Source of the DNA: Neoarius graeffei
Lineage: Eukaryota > Chordata > Actinopteri > Siluriformes > Ariidae
Length of the DNA stretch: 64,000 bases
Assembly: GCF_027579695.1 (NCBI RefSeq)
Contig: NC_083596.1
Span: 52,432,900 to 52,496,899, forward strand
Direction: 5' to 3'
Shown: positions 30,850 through 41,701 of the stretch, piece after piece
Numbering within the stretch: position 1 is the first letter of the stretch
Layout: each line of letters opens with the position of its first letter
Notes under the pieces: generated by a model
Told to the model about the DNA's origin: nothing
The model's input: only the letters and a program-made list of their open reading frames with translations
Databases searched by the model: none
Translations under genes and position numbers: made by a program

Positions 30850-33800
30850 ATAATTTAGCAGTGACACGCGGCTCGGTGTGTCAGAGCATCAACACTTCAG
30901 CACTTACTCACACTTCCTCCATGCTGAGACCACGTACGAGCCGCCCCTTCTCCATCCTGGAGACACGTCCTGGCCAGAGACAGGGCTCTGAGGGGTGGGG
31001 CTCTGAGGGGTGGGGCTCTGAGGGGTGGGGCTCTGAGGGGTGGGGCTACTGGACCTGTAGATCAGACTGCATTCCACAGAAGACACGCAGACAAGGACAA
31101 AACTGAATGCTTACTGAAGACATGGAAAATCGATGAGCGTTTCCATAGAAACAGTGTGTCATGTGGACATTGTTCAGTGATCTGTGAGGAGCTCTGTGTA
31201 GTTTTGTGTTTGTTATTTGAAGTTGTAATGGTTTATATGAGATTAATGTAAATGTTATGCCTGGTGATATGTGATTATGGTTGTGTGGCAGCGGGGGCGT
31301 GGTCAAGCGCCGGTCTGTGACAGGAGGGCGGAGTCAGGGAAGGTAAGTGGCAGAATCACTACACCTGACGTCAATTAACCTGTGTTTGTGTGTCTTCCCA
31401 GTGACCGCGCCCTATTTAAAGAGGGAGAGCAGAGAGCAGAGGAGCTCATCCCCGAACAAGGCGCCAGTCGTGTGTGTTGAGTGGGAAAAGTTGTTAGACT
31501 GAAAAGTCTGGCAATAAAGCCCTATTTTGACCCTGATCTCTGTCCTGCTATCTTCTGTGCTCCACCCTTCCACACGAACTGCTACAGTGGTGCCGAAACC
31601 CGGGAGTGGAGCACCAACGCCGAACTGCCCCATGGAGTCTTCCCCGTTCGCCGACCTGGTCCACGCCCTCGCCACAGCCCAGCAAAGCCAGCACCAGGCG
31701 CTAGTCACGCTCCGTAAGGAGCAGGAGCAGCGCTTCGAGGCCCTGGTGTTGGCCCAGCAAGAGGACTGACAGGCGTTCCGGCACCTCCTCGCGTCGGTGG
31801 GGACAACTGATGCTTCCACCGCGGGCCCGTCCTCCCTCACCCTGACAAAGATGGGCCCACAGGATGACCCCAAGGGTTTCATTACGCTCTTTGAGCAAGT
31901 CGCGGAGACCTCAGGGTGGCCAATGGACCAGCGCACGGCGCGCCTCCTCCCCCTGCTAACGGGAGAGGCACAGCTGGCCGTGCTACAGCTCCCCGCCGAT
32001 CGCCGGCTGGCCTACGCAGACCTTCGCCGGGCCATCCTCCAGCGTGTGGGGCGCACACCCGAACAGCAGTGCCAGCGCTTCCGCACTCTGCGCTTGGAGG
32101 AAGTCGGCCGGCCGTTCGCGTTTGGCCAGCAACTCCAGGATGCCTGCTGGCGGTGGCTGAGGGCCAACAACTGCGACGCCGAGGGGATCATCAATCGGGT
32201 GGTGCTGGAGCAGTTCATCATGTGCTTACCGACAGGAACCACGGAGTGGGTCCAGTGCCACCGCCCGGCGTCGCTGGATCAGGCCATCGAGCTGGCGGAG
32301 GACCATTTGGCGGCTGTTCCAGCGGCAGGACAGCAGACCGCCTCTTCTCTTCTCTCCTCTTCTCTCTCTCCCCCTCCTCCTGTGTCCCGTCCTCGCCCCA
32401 TTCCCCCACCGCGGAGGCGGGGGCCAGCACCACCCCAGCCGGCCCGCCGCACCCGTGGTGCCCTCCCGTTTCTCCCTTCTGTGTCTGTCTCTCCCCCCCC
32501 TCAGGTGAGTGAGCCCCAGAACACCGGTGCAGAGAGGAAGCCCGGGCCGGTTTGCTGGCGCTGCGGGGAACTGGGCCACCTCCAACAGCAGTGCACGGCA
32601 ATGGAGGTGGGCGCGGTGGTTCGGATCCCCGACGCGCCAGAAGCCGCCCTCGATCGGGCCGGAGCATATCGCATACCGGTGAGTATCCAAGGGGATACAT
32701 ATCAGGCTTTGGTGGATTCTGGTTGTAATCAGACCTCAATTCACCAAAGCCTGGTGCAAAATGAGGCACTGGAGGGAGCACAGGGGGTGAAGGTGTCGTG
32801 TGTGCACGGGGACGTTCACAGCTACCCTTTGGTGTCAGTCCACATTTTTTTCCGAGGGGAAAAATTTATAGTGAAGGCGGCGGTTAATCCTCGCCTTACC
32901 CACTCTTTAATTTTGGGGACTGATTGGCCGGGATTTCGGGGTTTAATGACACGCTTAGTAGAGAGTGGGTCCTGCCATTTAACAGGGGGAGGTCCCGGTG
33001 TCGCTTTGGTGGGAGCAGCTGTCACAGAGCCGTCTACGTCATCCCCGCGTCAGAGTGAGGAGCCGCCGGCCCCTCCTCTCTCTATTGGGGAATCCCTCGC
33101 AGATTTCCCATTAGAGCAGTCGCGAGACGAGACTCTGCGACATGCGTTTGACCAAGTGAGAGTAATCGATGGTCAAACGCTCCAGCCGAACGCCACCCCG
33201 TCCTTCCCCTACTTCGCGATTATGAAGGATAGATTATACCGAGTGACGCAGGACACTCAGACAAAAGAGCGAGTCACACAAATTTTAATTCCAAAGAGCC
33301 GCCAGGAATTGGTATTCCAGGCGGCTCACTTTAATCCCATGGCTGGACACCTAGGGCAGGACAAGACACTAGCCCAAATAATGGCCTGATTCTATTGGCC
33401 GGGGATTCGCGGCGACGTTCGTAGGTAGTGTATGCCATGCCGCGAATGGCAATTAGTAAATCCAGCGGCCATTCCAAAAGCGCCTTAGCACCCTCTACCT
33501 TTAATCGAGACCCCGTTTGAAAGAGTTGGGATGGATCTCGTCGGGCCATTAGATCGGTCAGCACGAGGGTACCGCTTTATATTAGTTCTGGTGGACTATG
33601 CAACGCGATACCCGGAAGCAGTGCCTCTGCGCAATATCTCAGCACGCAGTATTGCGGAGGCACTCTTCCGCGTCATCTCCCAAGTTGGAATCCTGAAAGA
33701 GATTCTGACTGTTCAAGGCACCACGTTTATGTCATGGACACTGCGCGAACTGTATGTGTTATTGGGGATTAAGCCGATCCGCACCAGTGTGAATCACCCA

Positions 33801-36427
33801 CAAATGGACGGTTTAGTTGAACGGTTCAACTGCACCCTCAAGAATATCATTAAAAAATTCGTAAGTGAGGACGCACGTAATTGGGATAAATGGCTCGAGC
33901 CCTTGTTGTTTTCAGTGCGAGAGGTTCCCCAAGCCTCCATGGGGTTCTCCCCGTTTGAATTATTATATGGGCGTAAGCCGCGCGGCATTCTAGACGTGCT
34001 GCGGGAAAATTGGGAGGAGGGACCTTCACAAAGTAAGAATGAAATTCAATACGTTATGGACCTGCATGCAAAACTCCACACGCTCACCCACCTAACCCAG
34101 GAGAATTTGCGGCAGGCCCAGGAACGGCAAGCCTGCCTGTACAACAAGGGTACGCGCCTTAGGGAGTTCACACCAGGAGATAAGGTACTCGTACTGTTGC
34201 CCACGTCGAGCTCCAAATTAATCGCCAAGTGGCAAGGACCCTTTGAGGTCACACGGCGAGTCGGGGACGTCGACTACGAGGTGAGGTGAGGCGAACGGAC
34301 AGGGGTGGGGCGCTACAGATTTACCACCTCAATCTGCTTAAACTCTGGAATGAGGAGGTCCCCGTGGCGTTGGTGTCAGTGGTTCCGGAGAAGGCAGAGC
34401 TGGGGCCGGAGATTCAAAAAGGGGCATTGGCGTCACGTACCTCTCTGGTCCCCTGTGGAGACCACCTCTCCCCGACCCAACTCACGGAGGTCGCCCAGTT
34501 GCAGGCCGAGTTTTCGGATGTGTTCTCGCCCCTGCCCGGTCGCACTAACCTCATAGAGCACCACATAGAGACGCCCCCGGGGGTGGTAGTGCGTAGCCGC
34601 CCTTACAGGCTACCCGAACACAAAAAAAAGGTGGTTCGGGAAGAACTTGAGACCATGCTCGAAATGGGCATCGTCAAGGAGTCCCACAGTGACTGGAGCA
34701 GCCCGGTGGTCTTGGTACCCAAGGCCGACGGGTCGGTCCGGTTCTGTGTGGACTATAGAAAAGTCAACGTGGTGTCTAAATTTGACGTGTACCCAATGCC
34801 TCGTATTGATGAGTTGCTCGATCGACTCGGCACTGCTCGCTTTTATTCGACACTGGATTTGACGAAGGGATATTGGCAGATCCCCTTGACTCCACTATCC
34901 CGAGAAAAAAATGGCCTTTTCCACACCGTTTGGTTTACACCAATTCGTTACACTTCCATTTGGGCTGTTTGGGGCACCCGCTACATTTCAGCGGCTGATG
35001 GATAGGGTCCTCCGCCCCCACGCCACCTATGCGGCTGCTTATCTCGACGACATCATCGTCTATAGCAATGACTGGCTGAGGCACCTCGAACATCTAAGGG
35101 CCGTCCTTAGGTCGCTGAGGCGAGCGGGTCTCACAGCCAACCCGAAGAAGTGTGCGATTGGGCGGGTGGAAGTACGGTATCTGGGCTTCCACTTGGGCAA
35201 CGGGTAAGTGCGTCCCCAAATTAACAAGACCGCAGCCATTGCGGCCTGCCTGAGGCCCAAGACCAAAAAGGGGGTGAGACAGTTCCTGGGGCTGGCTGGC
35301 TATTATCGTAGGTTTATACCTAATTATTCGGACGTCACCAGCCCGCTGACTGATCTCACTAAAAAGGGGGCACCAGATCCGGTCCAGTGGACGGAGCAAT
35401 GCCAGCGGGCTTTTTCTGAGGTAAAGGCTGCACTGTGTGGGGGGCCACTTTTACACTCCCCTGACTTTTCTCTCCCCTTTATGTTGCAGACCGATGCGTC
35501 AGACAGAGGGCTGGGGGCGGTTTTGTCCCAGGAGGTGGAGGGGGAGGACCGCCCCGTCCTGTATATCAGCAGGAAGCTGTCGGTGTGTGAGGGGTGCTAC
35601 AGCACCATAGAGAGAGAGTGTCTGGCCATCAAGTGGGCGGCCCTTTGGTACTATTTGCTGGGGCGCCCTTTCACCCTCTGTTCGGACCACGTGCCCCTCC
35701 AGTGGCTCCACCGCATGAAGGATGCCAACACACGGATCACCCATTGGTATCTGGCACTCCAACCCTTTAATTTCAAGGTGGTCCACAGGCCGGGGGCGCA
35801 GATGGTTGTGGCGGACTTCCTCTCCCATCAAGGGGGGGGGGGGGGGGGGGGGGGGAGTCAGCTGCAGGCCAGACGGCCACCCGGCCTGAGTCGGGCGGTG
35901 GGGGTATGTGGCAGTGGGGGTGTGGTCAAGCGCCGGTCTGTGACAGGAGGGCGGAGTCAGGGAAGGTAAGTGGCAGAATCACTACACCTGATGTCAATTA
36001 ACCTGTGTTTGTGTGTCTTCCCAGTGACCGCGCCCTATTTAAAGAGGGAGAGCAGAGAGCAGAGGAGCTCATCCCCGAACTAGGCGCCAGTCGTGTGTGT
36101 TGAGTGGGAAAAGTTGTTAGACTGAAAAGTCTGGCAATAAAGCCCTATTTTGACCCTGATCTCTGTCCTGCCATCTTCTGTGCTCCACCCTTCCACACGA
36201 ACCGCTACAGGTTGTTATTATTATACAGTTCTATATCTTCAATGTAAATACAGTAATGAAGTTATTTGCGGTTCTCGAAGGCATGAAGGTGATAAAGTTG
36301 TGTGTTTTATGAAACTTTACGGTGGCTGTGGATCCTTCGGCTCCTCGGAGCTCTGACGGATCCAGCTGCTGTCGTTACGCAGAGCCGTCCGGACCTTCGT
36401 GGTGTAGAAAACGGTTTTCCGTTCCAT
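30033..36427 (-). CDS. znf185: ZNF185/sciellin-like LIM-domain protein, 5 exons
   Basis: Minus-strand exons: 36429-36321 (ATG at 36427), 31066-30908, 30798-30514, 30413-30308, 30137-30033. All introns are GT-AG and every phase agrees, giving 253 residues. The N-terminus has KVRTALRNDSSWI, like the first conserved block of ZNF185 and sciellin. The middle is low complexity, with four SPTPQ repeats and an Ala/Glu/Pro-rich exon. The C-terminus is one LIM zinc-binding domain split over two exons (CSFCTKL, then CHVDCFQCAACAKLLGDL, then YCEKCF), ending shortly after, as in ZNF185. ZNF185 binds actin through its N-terminus. This protein is much shorter than the mammalian one, so exons may be missing or skipped. 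A Gmr1-like element lies in intron 1. Confidence 0.72.
30976..31050. repeat. 15-bp coding tandem repeat (SPTPQ)
   Basis: Four copies of GGCTCTGAGGGGTGG on the + strand encode SPTPQ repeats in the LIM-protein exon. The unit is a multiple of three, so copy number can vary without frameshift. Confidence 0.85.
31284..31586 (+). repeat. 5' LTR of the Gmr1-like element
   Basis: 303 bp, TGTGGCAG...CTGCTACA (imperfect inverted ends). TATTTAAA lies at about 31410-31417 and AATAAA at about 31514. The 3' LTR differs at about seven positions by eye. Confidence 0.93.
31588..31605 (+). promoter_or_regulatory. Primer binding site, tRNA-Phe type
   Basis: TGGTGCCGAAACCCGGGA is perfectly complementary to the 3' end of vertebrate tRNA-Phe including CCA (18 nt). 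It lies one base past the 5' LTR. Confidence 0.85.
31632..33389 (+). pseudogene. gag and protease of the Gmr1-like element
   Basis: ATG 31632 opens a gag with a coiled-coil-like start (LRKEQEQRFEALVLAQ) broken by TGA at 31767-31769. The same frame then runs open from 31770 to 33386. It has a capsid-like region (PQDDPKGFITLFEQVAE), a Pro/Arg-rich linker, a CCHC knuckle (CWRCGELGHLQQQC), then the protease (YQALVDSGCNQTSIH with DSG intact), and the start of the integrase zinc finger (AHFNPMAGHLGQDKT). It ends at another TGA (33387-33389). Both stops could be CGA-to-TGA changes at CpG sites. Confidence 0.88.
33390..34289 (+). pseudogene. Integrase of the Gmr1-like element
   Basis: The same frame continues after stops near 33387, 33427 and 33487. 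Its open part (33531-34289) has GMDLVGPLDRSARGYRFI (first catalytic D), ILTVQGTTFMS (the second catalytic D position reads Q), HPQMDGLVERFN (catalytic E), then the FELLYGRKPRG region and a GPF-type module. The usual SDxGxxF motif is altered to VQGTTF. Together with the stops this shows an inactive integrase. A frameshift near 34287 separates it from RT. Confidence 0.85.
34290..35881 (+). pseudogene. RT and RNase H of the Gmr1-like element
   Basis: RT begins after the frameshift (HHIETPPGVVVRSRPYRLP, then VPKADGSVRFCVDYRKVN). It changes frame again near 34905, continuing GLHQFVTLPFGLFGAPATFQ and the catalytic AAYLDDIIVYS (YLDD intact). A TAA at 35205-35207 precedes the RNase H part (QTDASDRGLGAVLSQ, then LCSDHVPLQWL and VHRPGAQMVVADFLS). 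No integrase or chromodomain follows, confirming the changed domain order. A G homopolymer of about 25 nt follows the coding end. Confidence 0.87.
35831..35855. repeat. Poly(G) run
   Basis: About 25 consecutive G residues directly after the RNase H coding end and about 50 bp before the 3' LTR. It may be an expanded purine tract of the element, or partly an assembly artefact. Confidence 0.9.
35907..36209 (+). repeat. 3' LTR of the Gmr1-like element
   Basis: 303 bp, the same length as the 5' LTR. It is followed by the target duplication GGTTG. Confidence 0.93.
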
Positions 36428-37722
36428 GTCTGAAACATCAGCAACATTGTCATTAACGTCACACCGACACACACTTCATATAAACACACACCCGTGTTTC
36501 ACTCTTTCTCTGGGAGGCTCTTCACGTCCTTATACAGTTAATGAATGACGTCCTGTTTCATAAATAAACACAGCAAAGTATATCAGGCACAGCACGACAT
36601 AAATATCATATATACACTCAAATGCAAAAGTTTGCACACCCTTGAAATGAATTAGACCTTTTGCAAAGACTAACAAAACATTCAGCATCTTTAGTTCCTT
36701 CATTATCATAATAAATGTTAAAATCCCTTGTATTAGAATATTAATAGCAACGATATTTGTGTAGTTCTTCAGTAACAGCATCACATTCACGGCAAAGTGT
36801 GGTCACTCTTTTAGCCGCAGTACTTAAGATAATGGTATTAAATAAACATGTCACACTGTATGGGGTCTTTTTCGACCCTAAAAAAAGCACAGAAAAACTG
36901 GCCATGTTTAACTCTGAACCAAAAGCTCATGAGAACAGAACAATCTTCTCATGAGGAAAGAAAAGTACGTACAGAATTTTGCATGAAAAAACCTGAACTT
37001 CATTCTTAAATTCAAACCCGATTTCTCTGGATGAGACGATGCTGTAATTGGGGTTGTGATGATTTTTAAAGATAGTTTTCAGCATATTTTGCCTTCGATT
37101 CCAGACTTTAGCAACATCACTGAGCTGACAAGTTAAAACGATCTGAATAATTTAATAATTTTGGCCTCTGTGCTGAAGAACTGGCCAGATATAAATCATT
37201 AGTTTAAAAGTTTTCATCTCCTTTTCTTCACGTTATAAATGAAATAATTGTAATAACTCCACTCTTTACATTTATAACTGTCTTTATTAGAGACTCCAGT
37301 TGCTTTTATAAACTTTGAATATCAGTAATTTTTTCTCTTTTATTATTATTTGATCCCCTTTCACATTTAAAAAAATGTCTTCTTTTTCTCTTTCTTTTTA
37401 AAATAAATCATTTATAAAGATCCTTTTTTGACCCAGAAACCATGAGGGATACAAACACGTGCAGTCAGCTGTGTGTGTGAGAGAGAGAGACGTGACGTAC
37501 CACTTGCCATCCTGGTTCTCTTCAGCTGAATCTGTGTGTGAGAAACACAAACATTAAAGAACTCAAATTGCACAAAATGAGAAAGAATGAAAAAGGAGAG
37601 AAACAGAAAGTGAGCAGAGGAAAGAATGAAAAGATGCAAAAATGAGGATGAACTCGTGAAAATGACATTCCTCAGAACCAGTGCTCCCACATTCCCACTG
37701 TGTGTGCTGATAAGAACAACAA

Positions 37723-37814
<92 letters not shown>

Positions 37815-38073
37815 CTGACCTTAATTGCTCTATTAAGGCTTGATCATTGGGGATAGATTAGGGATAAAATTTGCTCATGTTTAAAGTCATTCAAATTCTG
37901 TAAAGCCGCTTTGGGACAATGTCTGTTGTTAAAAGCGCGATACAAATAAACTTGACTTGACTATTAAACCATGTTCTTGGTGGACAGGGAGTCGGTCCTG
38001 TTCCACCCTAAAATCATCCCTCACTATTTGTTTCTTTTTAACTCCAGACCTCACACACTACTGCAGGAAGACT

Positions 38074-38152
38074 CGTCTCCCCTCACGTCTCATGTCTCCC
38101 CTCACGTCTCATGTCTCCCCTCACGTCTCATGTCTCCCCTCACGTCTCATTC
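38074..38152. repeat. 19-bp tandem repeat (about 4 copies)
   Basis: The unit CTCACGTCTCATGTCTCCC is repeated head to tail with almost no divergence. Confidence 0.9.
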
Positions 38153-38319
38153 AAGACTAAAACTTTCACTGAAATCTTAATAGTGCAATAATTTCTGACA
38201 CACACCACACACTCATTTTGAATAAAGATCTCAGCACGGCCCTGTGTCCTATATGGAGACATTCACAAAGCTATGAACACAAAAACTCACAACACACATC
38301 TTCACACACTCACTAAGTC

Positions 38320-38490
38320 ACACACACACACCACACACACACATCCATCTCACCATCATTAATACTGAACCACACTAACACAACACTTAAAACTACACAC
38401 ACACACACACACACACCACACACACACATCCATCTCACCATCATTAATACTGAACCACACTAACACAACACTTAAAACTACACACACACA
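38320..38490. repeat. Tandem duplication of an approximately 85-bp CA-flanked unit
   Basis: The block CATCCATCTCACCATCATTA followed by ATACTGAACCACACTAACAC occurs twice in a row, separated by (CA)n. The two copies look identical, so the duplication is recent. Confidence 0.85.
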
Positions 38491-38604
38491 CACACACACG
38501 CACAGAGGAGAGGTCAAAGCTGAGAAATAGTAGTTGATTCTTACCTTAACACTGTGTGATGAATGTTTCCACAGCCAGTTTGCTGAGTTCCTTCCTTATA
38601 ATAT

Positions 38605-38639
<35 letters not shown>

Positions 38640-38757
38640 ACCTGCATATCCCCTCCTTCACACCAAATGTTTTTCTGGGGTGTGTGTGTGTGTGTGTGTG
38701 TGTCACCCTGCAGTCTGCATTGTAGAAAAACTTGAAAAATGTATTTTTGTCCTACTG

Positions 38758-38815
<58 letters not shown>

Positions 38816-39020
38816 GTTTATTTTCTGTCATCAGTGACTATTGTGTGTAATTGAACGTGAAGTTTCTGAATAAACTGATTTTCTCTGATGATTAAAAACA
38901 TTTTAAAATAAAACCCATCGTATTTAATGATTTATGGGAAAGAACTGGAGAAACGGCGCCACCCAGTGGTGGGATTTGGACCTGCACCTTCACATTTATC
39001 ACTCTTCTGTCAGCTGCGGA

Positions 39021-41316
39021 CAGACCCGTTGCAACAAGGTAGGCAGACTTGGCAGTTGCCTAGGGCCCCAGCCCTCGAAGGGCCCCCGCTGCCGAACGAC
39101 TGGTTATGTATTCAATAGCAATGACAACTTTTTGAGCGCGGCAGCGCGGCGCCTAATGACACTTGTTGAAATACCCTAGTTCCAGGGGGCCCCCTAATGC
39201 ACAACAGCGCCTCCCTACATGCTTTGGCCGAAAAGTGTAATGACAGTCTGTTGTCACCCCCTCAATGCCCATCTCCGTCCGGTCAAGTGGTTGCAGAGCT
39301 CCGCGGCAAAAACACAACAAAATCAAATCTGAAGCGAAATTACCCCTCAGGGAGCCAGAAGAGAAAGAAGAAAAGGGAAGAGGAAGACAGAAAAAAACAA
39401 GACACTGGTAAGTGAGAATGTACACACTCATTAATACCAAGCGGGTCGACAAGCAAATTTGGTAGCTAGCTTACGTTAATGGTAGTTATCTTGTAGACAG
39501 TGTTTATAACAGTGATGTAAACGTTGTCATGCACAACAGGCTTACAAACTTGCAAGGACTGGCTAAAAATTCTAATATGTGCCACACAAATAGGTGAAAG
39601 ACTGTCAACTTCTCCCAGATTAACTTAAGCTAGCCGCACACTACGCCGATTTTCAGCGTACCGAGCCAACTGAAGTCGCGAGTCAGGCGTAAAGACTAGT
39701 TTTCAATGGTACCGACTCATCTCACAGCCGATTCGAAAAACTAATCGGGAGCCAGACTGATCGGCGAGAGTCGCTAGCAGTAGCCAATCATATCTTTCGC
39801 ATATAACACGTGATATTTCGTGATCATGTGACTTCTATCTTTTCGAAAAATGAACGGACTGACAATAATGTCAAACTGAACCATTGATCACGGGAGATCC
39901 GCGCCCCGACATGCAGTGTGCGCGCGCACTCGGCGCATGCTCAGTTGCGTGAATGTGTCCTGCACCGAAAATAAGAGACGAACAAGCCAGGAACGCCTCA
40001 TGATGCAATACGCAAGAAAAGAAAGAAGATTTACTGCCATTTTACTTTGTATTTGAGTAAAGTGAATAAATAAATGGTCTGTGGAAAATACATTTAATCC
40101 TGGGAACTGCGTGCACAGGAGTTTATTTTGTGTTTACTCCCCCGGCTGGCTACTTATGTGTCATGGCTGGCTAGAAAGCCCTGGGAATGCGGAAATGTCA
40201 AGTTCGATTTTAGATTTACGAACCCGAAAAAAATGTCGAAAAACCGGCATTAAAAAAATTTCACCCGCACAAACGGCACTCACCCAGCCGGTGGACCGGA
40301 AACAGAACATTTTTTAATAATGGCCTAAGATATTAACCTCTGCTTTCTTTCAGTCGTGAGTTAGTCGGGGATATGTGCGTGCCCTGTCGGGAGTCGGCTC
40401 TGAAATGGGTCGGTTCGGTACCGCGTGGATCGGCGTAGTGTGCACCTAGCTTTATTGTGTTTATCAAAATGTCATAGTCAGAGTTAGTTTCAGCGAGCTG
40501 CATGGCTTTCATCAGAAGTAGCTAGTGTGTCGTGAGCCTGAGTGGAGTAGGACAGGGGATGGCTCACAAGAAAGCTCTTTTTTACATAAATAGGCTACGT
40601 TTGTGACCTTGGTCGGATATTAATGCAGTAATTCAGCTAAGAAACCCGAACTTTCTGCAAGGAAGCCCTGCTGCGATCAGCACGGCTAATGGCTACGACA
40701 TGGCAAGTTTGCTTCGCTTGTGTCTCTGTATTGTTTTTGCTTCCATGGGAAGGAAGGACAGCCCTTGCCATTTTCTCTGATTCTAGTAACCTCTGCAAGA
40801 ATTCCATGCATCATGACTGAACTGGAACGGGAACGTAATGCATAGATGCAGAGCCCTTTCGAATATTCAACTGAGCCAAGGAAAGGTGACAGCAAGCAAC
40901 CACACCTGCGACATGGATTATAAATGCTTATGATCATGTTTGTAAATCTTCATGTCAACCACGTTTGTGTAATGATTTCACGATTTATCATAACGTCAGC
41001 GAATAAGCCTGAATAATCCACATCAACTGTCTGGTATAACAAATGAATGACAGACATTACAAGGCGTACGAGGCACAGCTCTAACTGATATTGCACAGGT
41101 AAATCATCGGGACTCAGTGTAAACAAAATTAGCATTGTTGAATAAAGGACAGTTTCTTTTTACTTAAGTAAAAATCGTAAGAATGATTACAATATGTGTG
41201 ATGTTTATTAAGTCTTCAGTGGGTAGGCAGCCATAAGGCCTTTCATCGAGGGGGGATAATTATGGGCCCCAGATCCCCCTTTGCCTAGGGCCCCCAAATA
41301 CCTTGAAACGGGCCTG
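39021..41316. mobile_element. hAT-type DNA transposon, decayed or non-autonomous
   Basis: An 8-bp target duplication GCTGCGGA (39013-39020 and 41317-41324) flanks ends CAGACCCGTT and AACGGGCCTG (10-bp TIR with one mismatch). TTGCCTAGGGCCC lies near both ends. A 5' exon-like piece (39290-39415; SGSQKRKKKREEEDRKKQDTG then GTAAGT) resembles the start of ZMYM-like hAT transposases. The transposase core is missing. A second element is nested at about 39636-40447. Confidence 0.85.
39636..40447. mobile_element. DNA transposon nested in the hAT
   Basis: The left end GCACACTACGCCGAT and its reverse complement ATCGGCGTAGTGTGC at the right end form imperfect TIRs of about 30 bp. A CTAGC-like direct repeat flanks it. 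There is no coding capacity. The superfamily is uncertain; exact ends could be off by a few bases. Confidence 0.6.
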
Positions 41317-41701
41317 GCTGCGGAAATAAACACTGTTTCAATAAAAACTAGAACTGTGAATAAAATCACTATAGAATTACACCCCCCCCCACCCCCGGAA
41401 CAAAATTTGTCAACTGGAACTGTGTGTGAACTTAAAAAACGATACCCCTGTTACACTATGATTCAAATTCCTATTAGTCATTCAGCTCAGTGATATCTGG
41501 GGTCGACATGCATTTGGTACCATTTGATGGAGTGGAACAGCAGCCACATCACCACATAATGACACATGGAAGAAAATAAACACTTTAAGGCCTTGGTCCG
41601 GGATTATTTCCCTTCATGCACACAGGTGGTATATTAATGTTTATGGCACAAAACATTGGCGGGGTTTTAATCTGTTTCTCACCATGTTGTGTTTTTATTC
41701 T

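Larger units (their letters stand above)
31284..36209 (+). mobile_element. Gmr1-like Ty3/gypsy element (integrase before RT)
   Basis: A 4.9-kb element flanked by the duplication GGTTG (31279-31283, 36210-36214). It has 303-bp LTRs, a tRNA-Phe primer site, gag, protease, integrase, then RT and RNase H. Integrase upstream of RT is the copia-like order known in Gmr1-type gypsy elements of fish and other deuterostomes. Stops and frameshifts make it non-functional. It lies in intron 1 of the LIM gene, in opposite orientation. Confidence 0.92.
36430..39020. other. Upstream region of the LIM gene
   Basis: No coding gene seen. It contains a (TG)n(GA)n tract at about 37726-37810, a partial interspersed repeat (37838-37962), a 19-bp tandem repeat, a duplicated approximately 90-bp unit, and (CA)n at about 38762-38812. 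Non-coding first exons and the promoter of the LIM gene probably lie here but are not identifiable. Confidence 0.5.

Noticed and set aside
36610-36660. AAATGCAAAAGTTTGCACACCC, similar to a Tc1-type terminal repeat
   Set aside because: I could not find a matching inverted end nearby, so at most it is a fragment.
37412-37690. Possible extra 5' coding exon of the LIM gene
   Set aside because: No splice sites with the right phase and no similarity; at best an untranslated exon.
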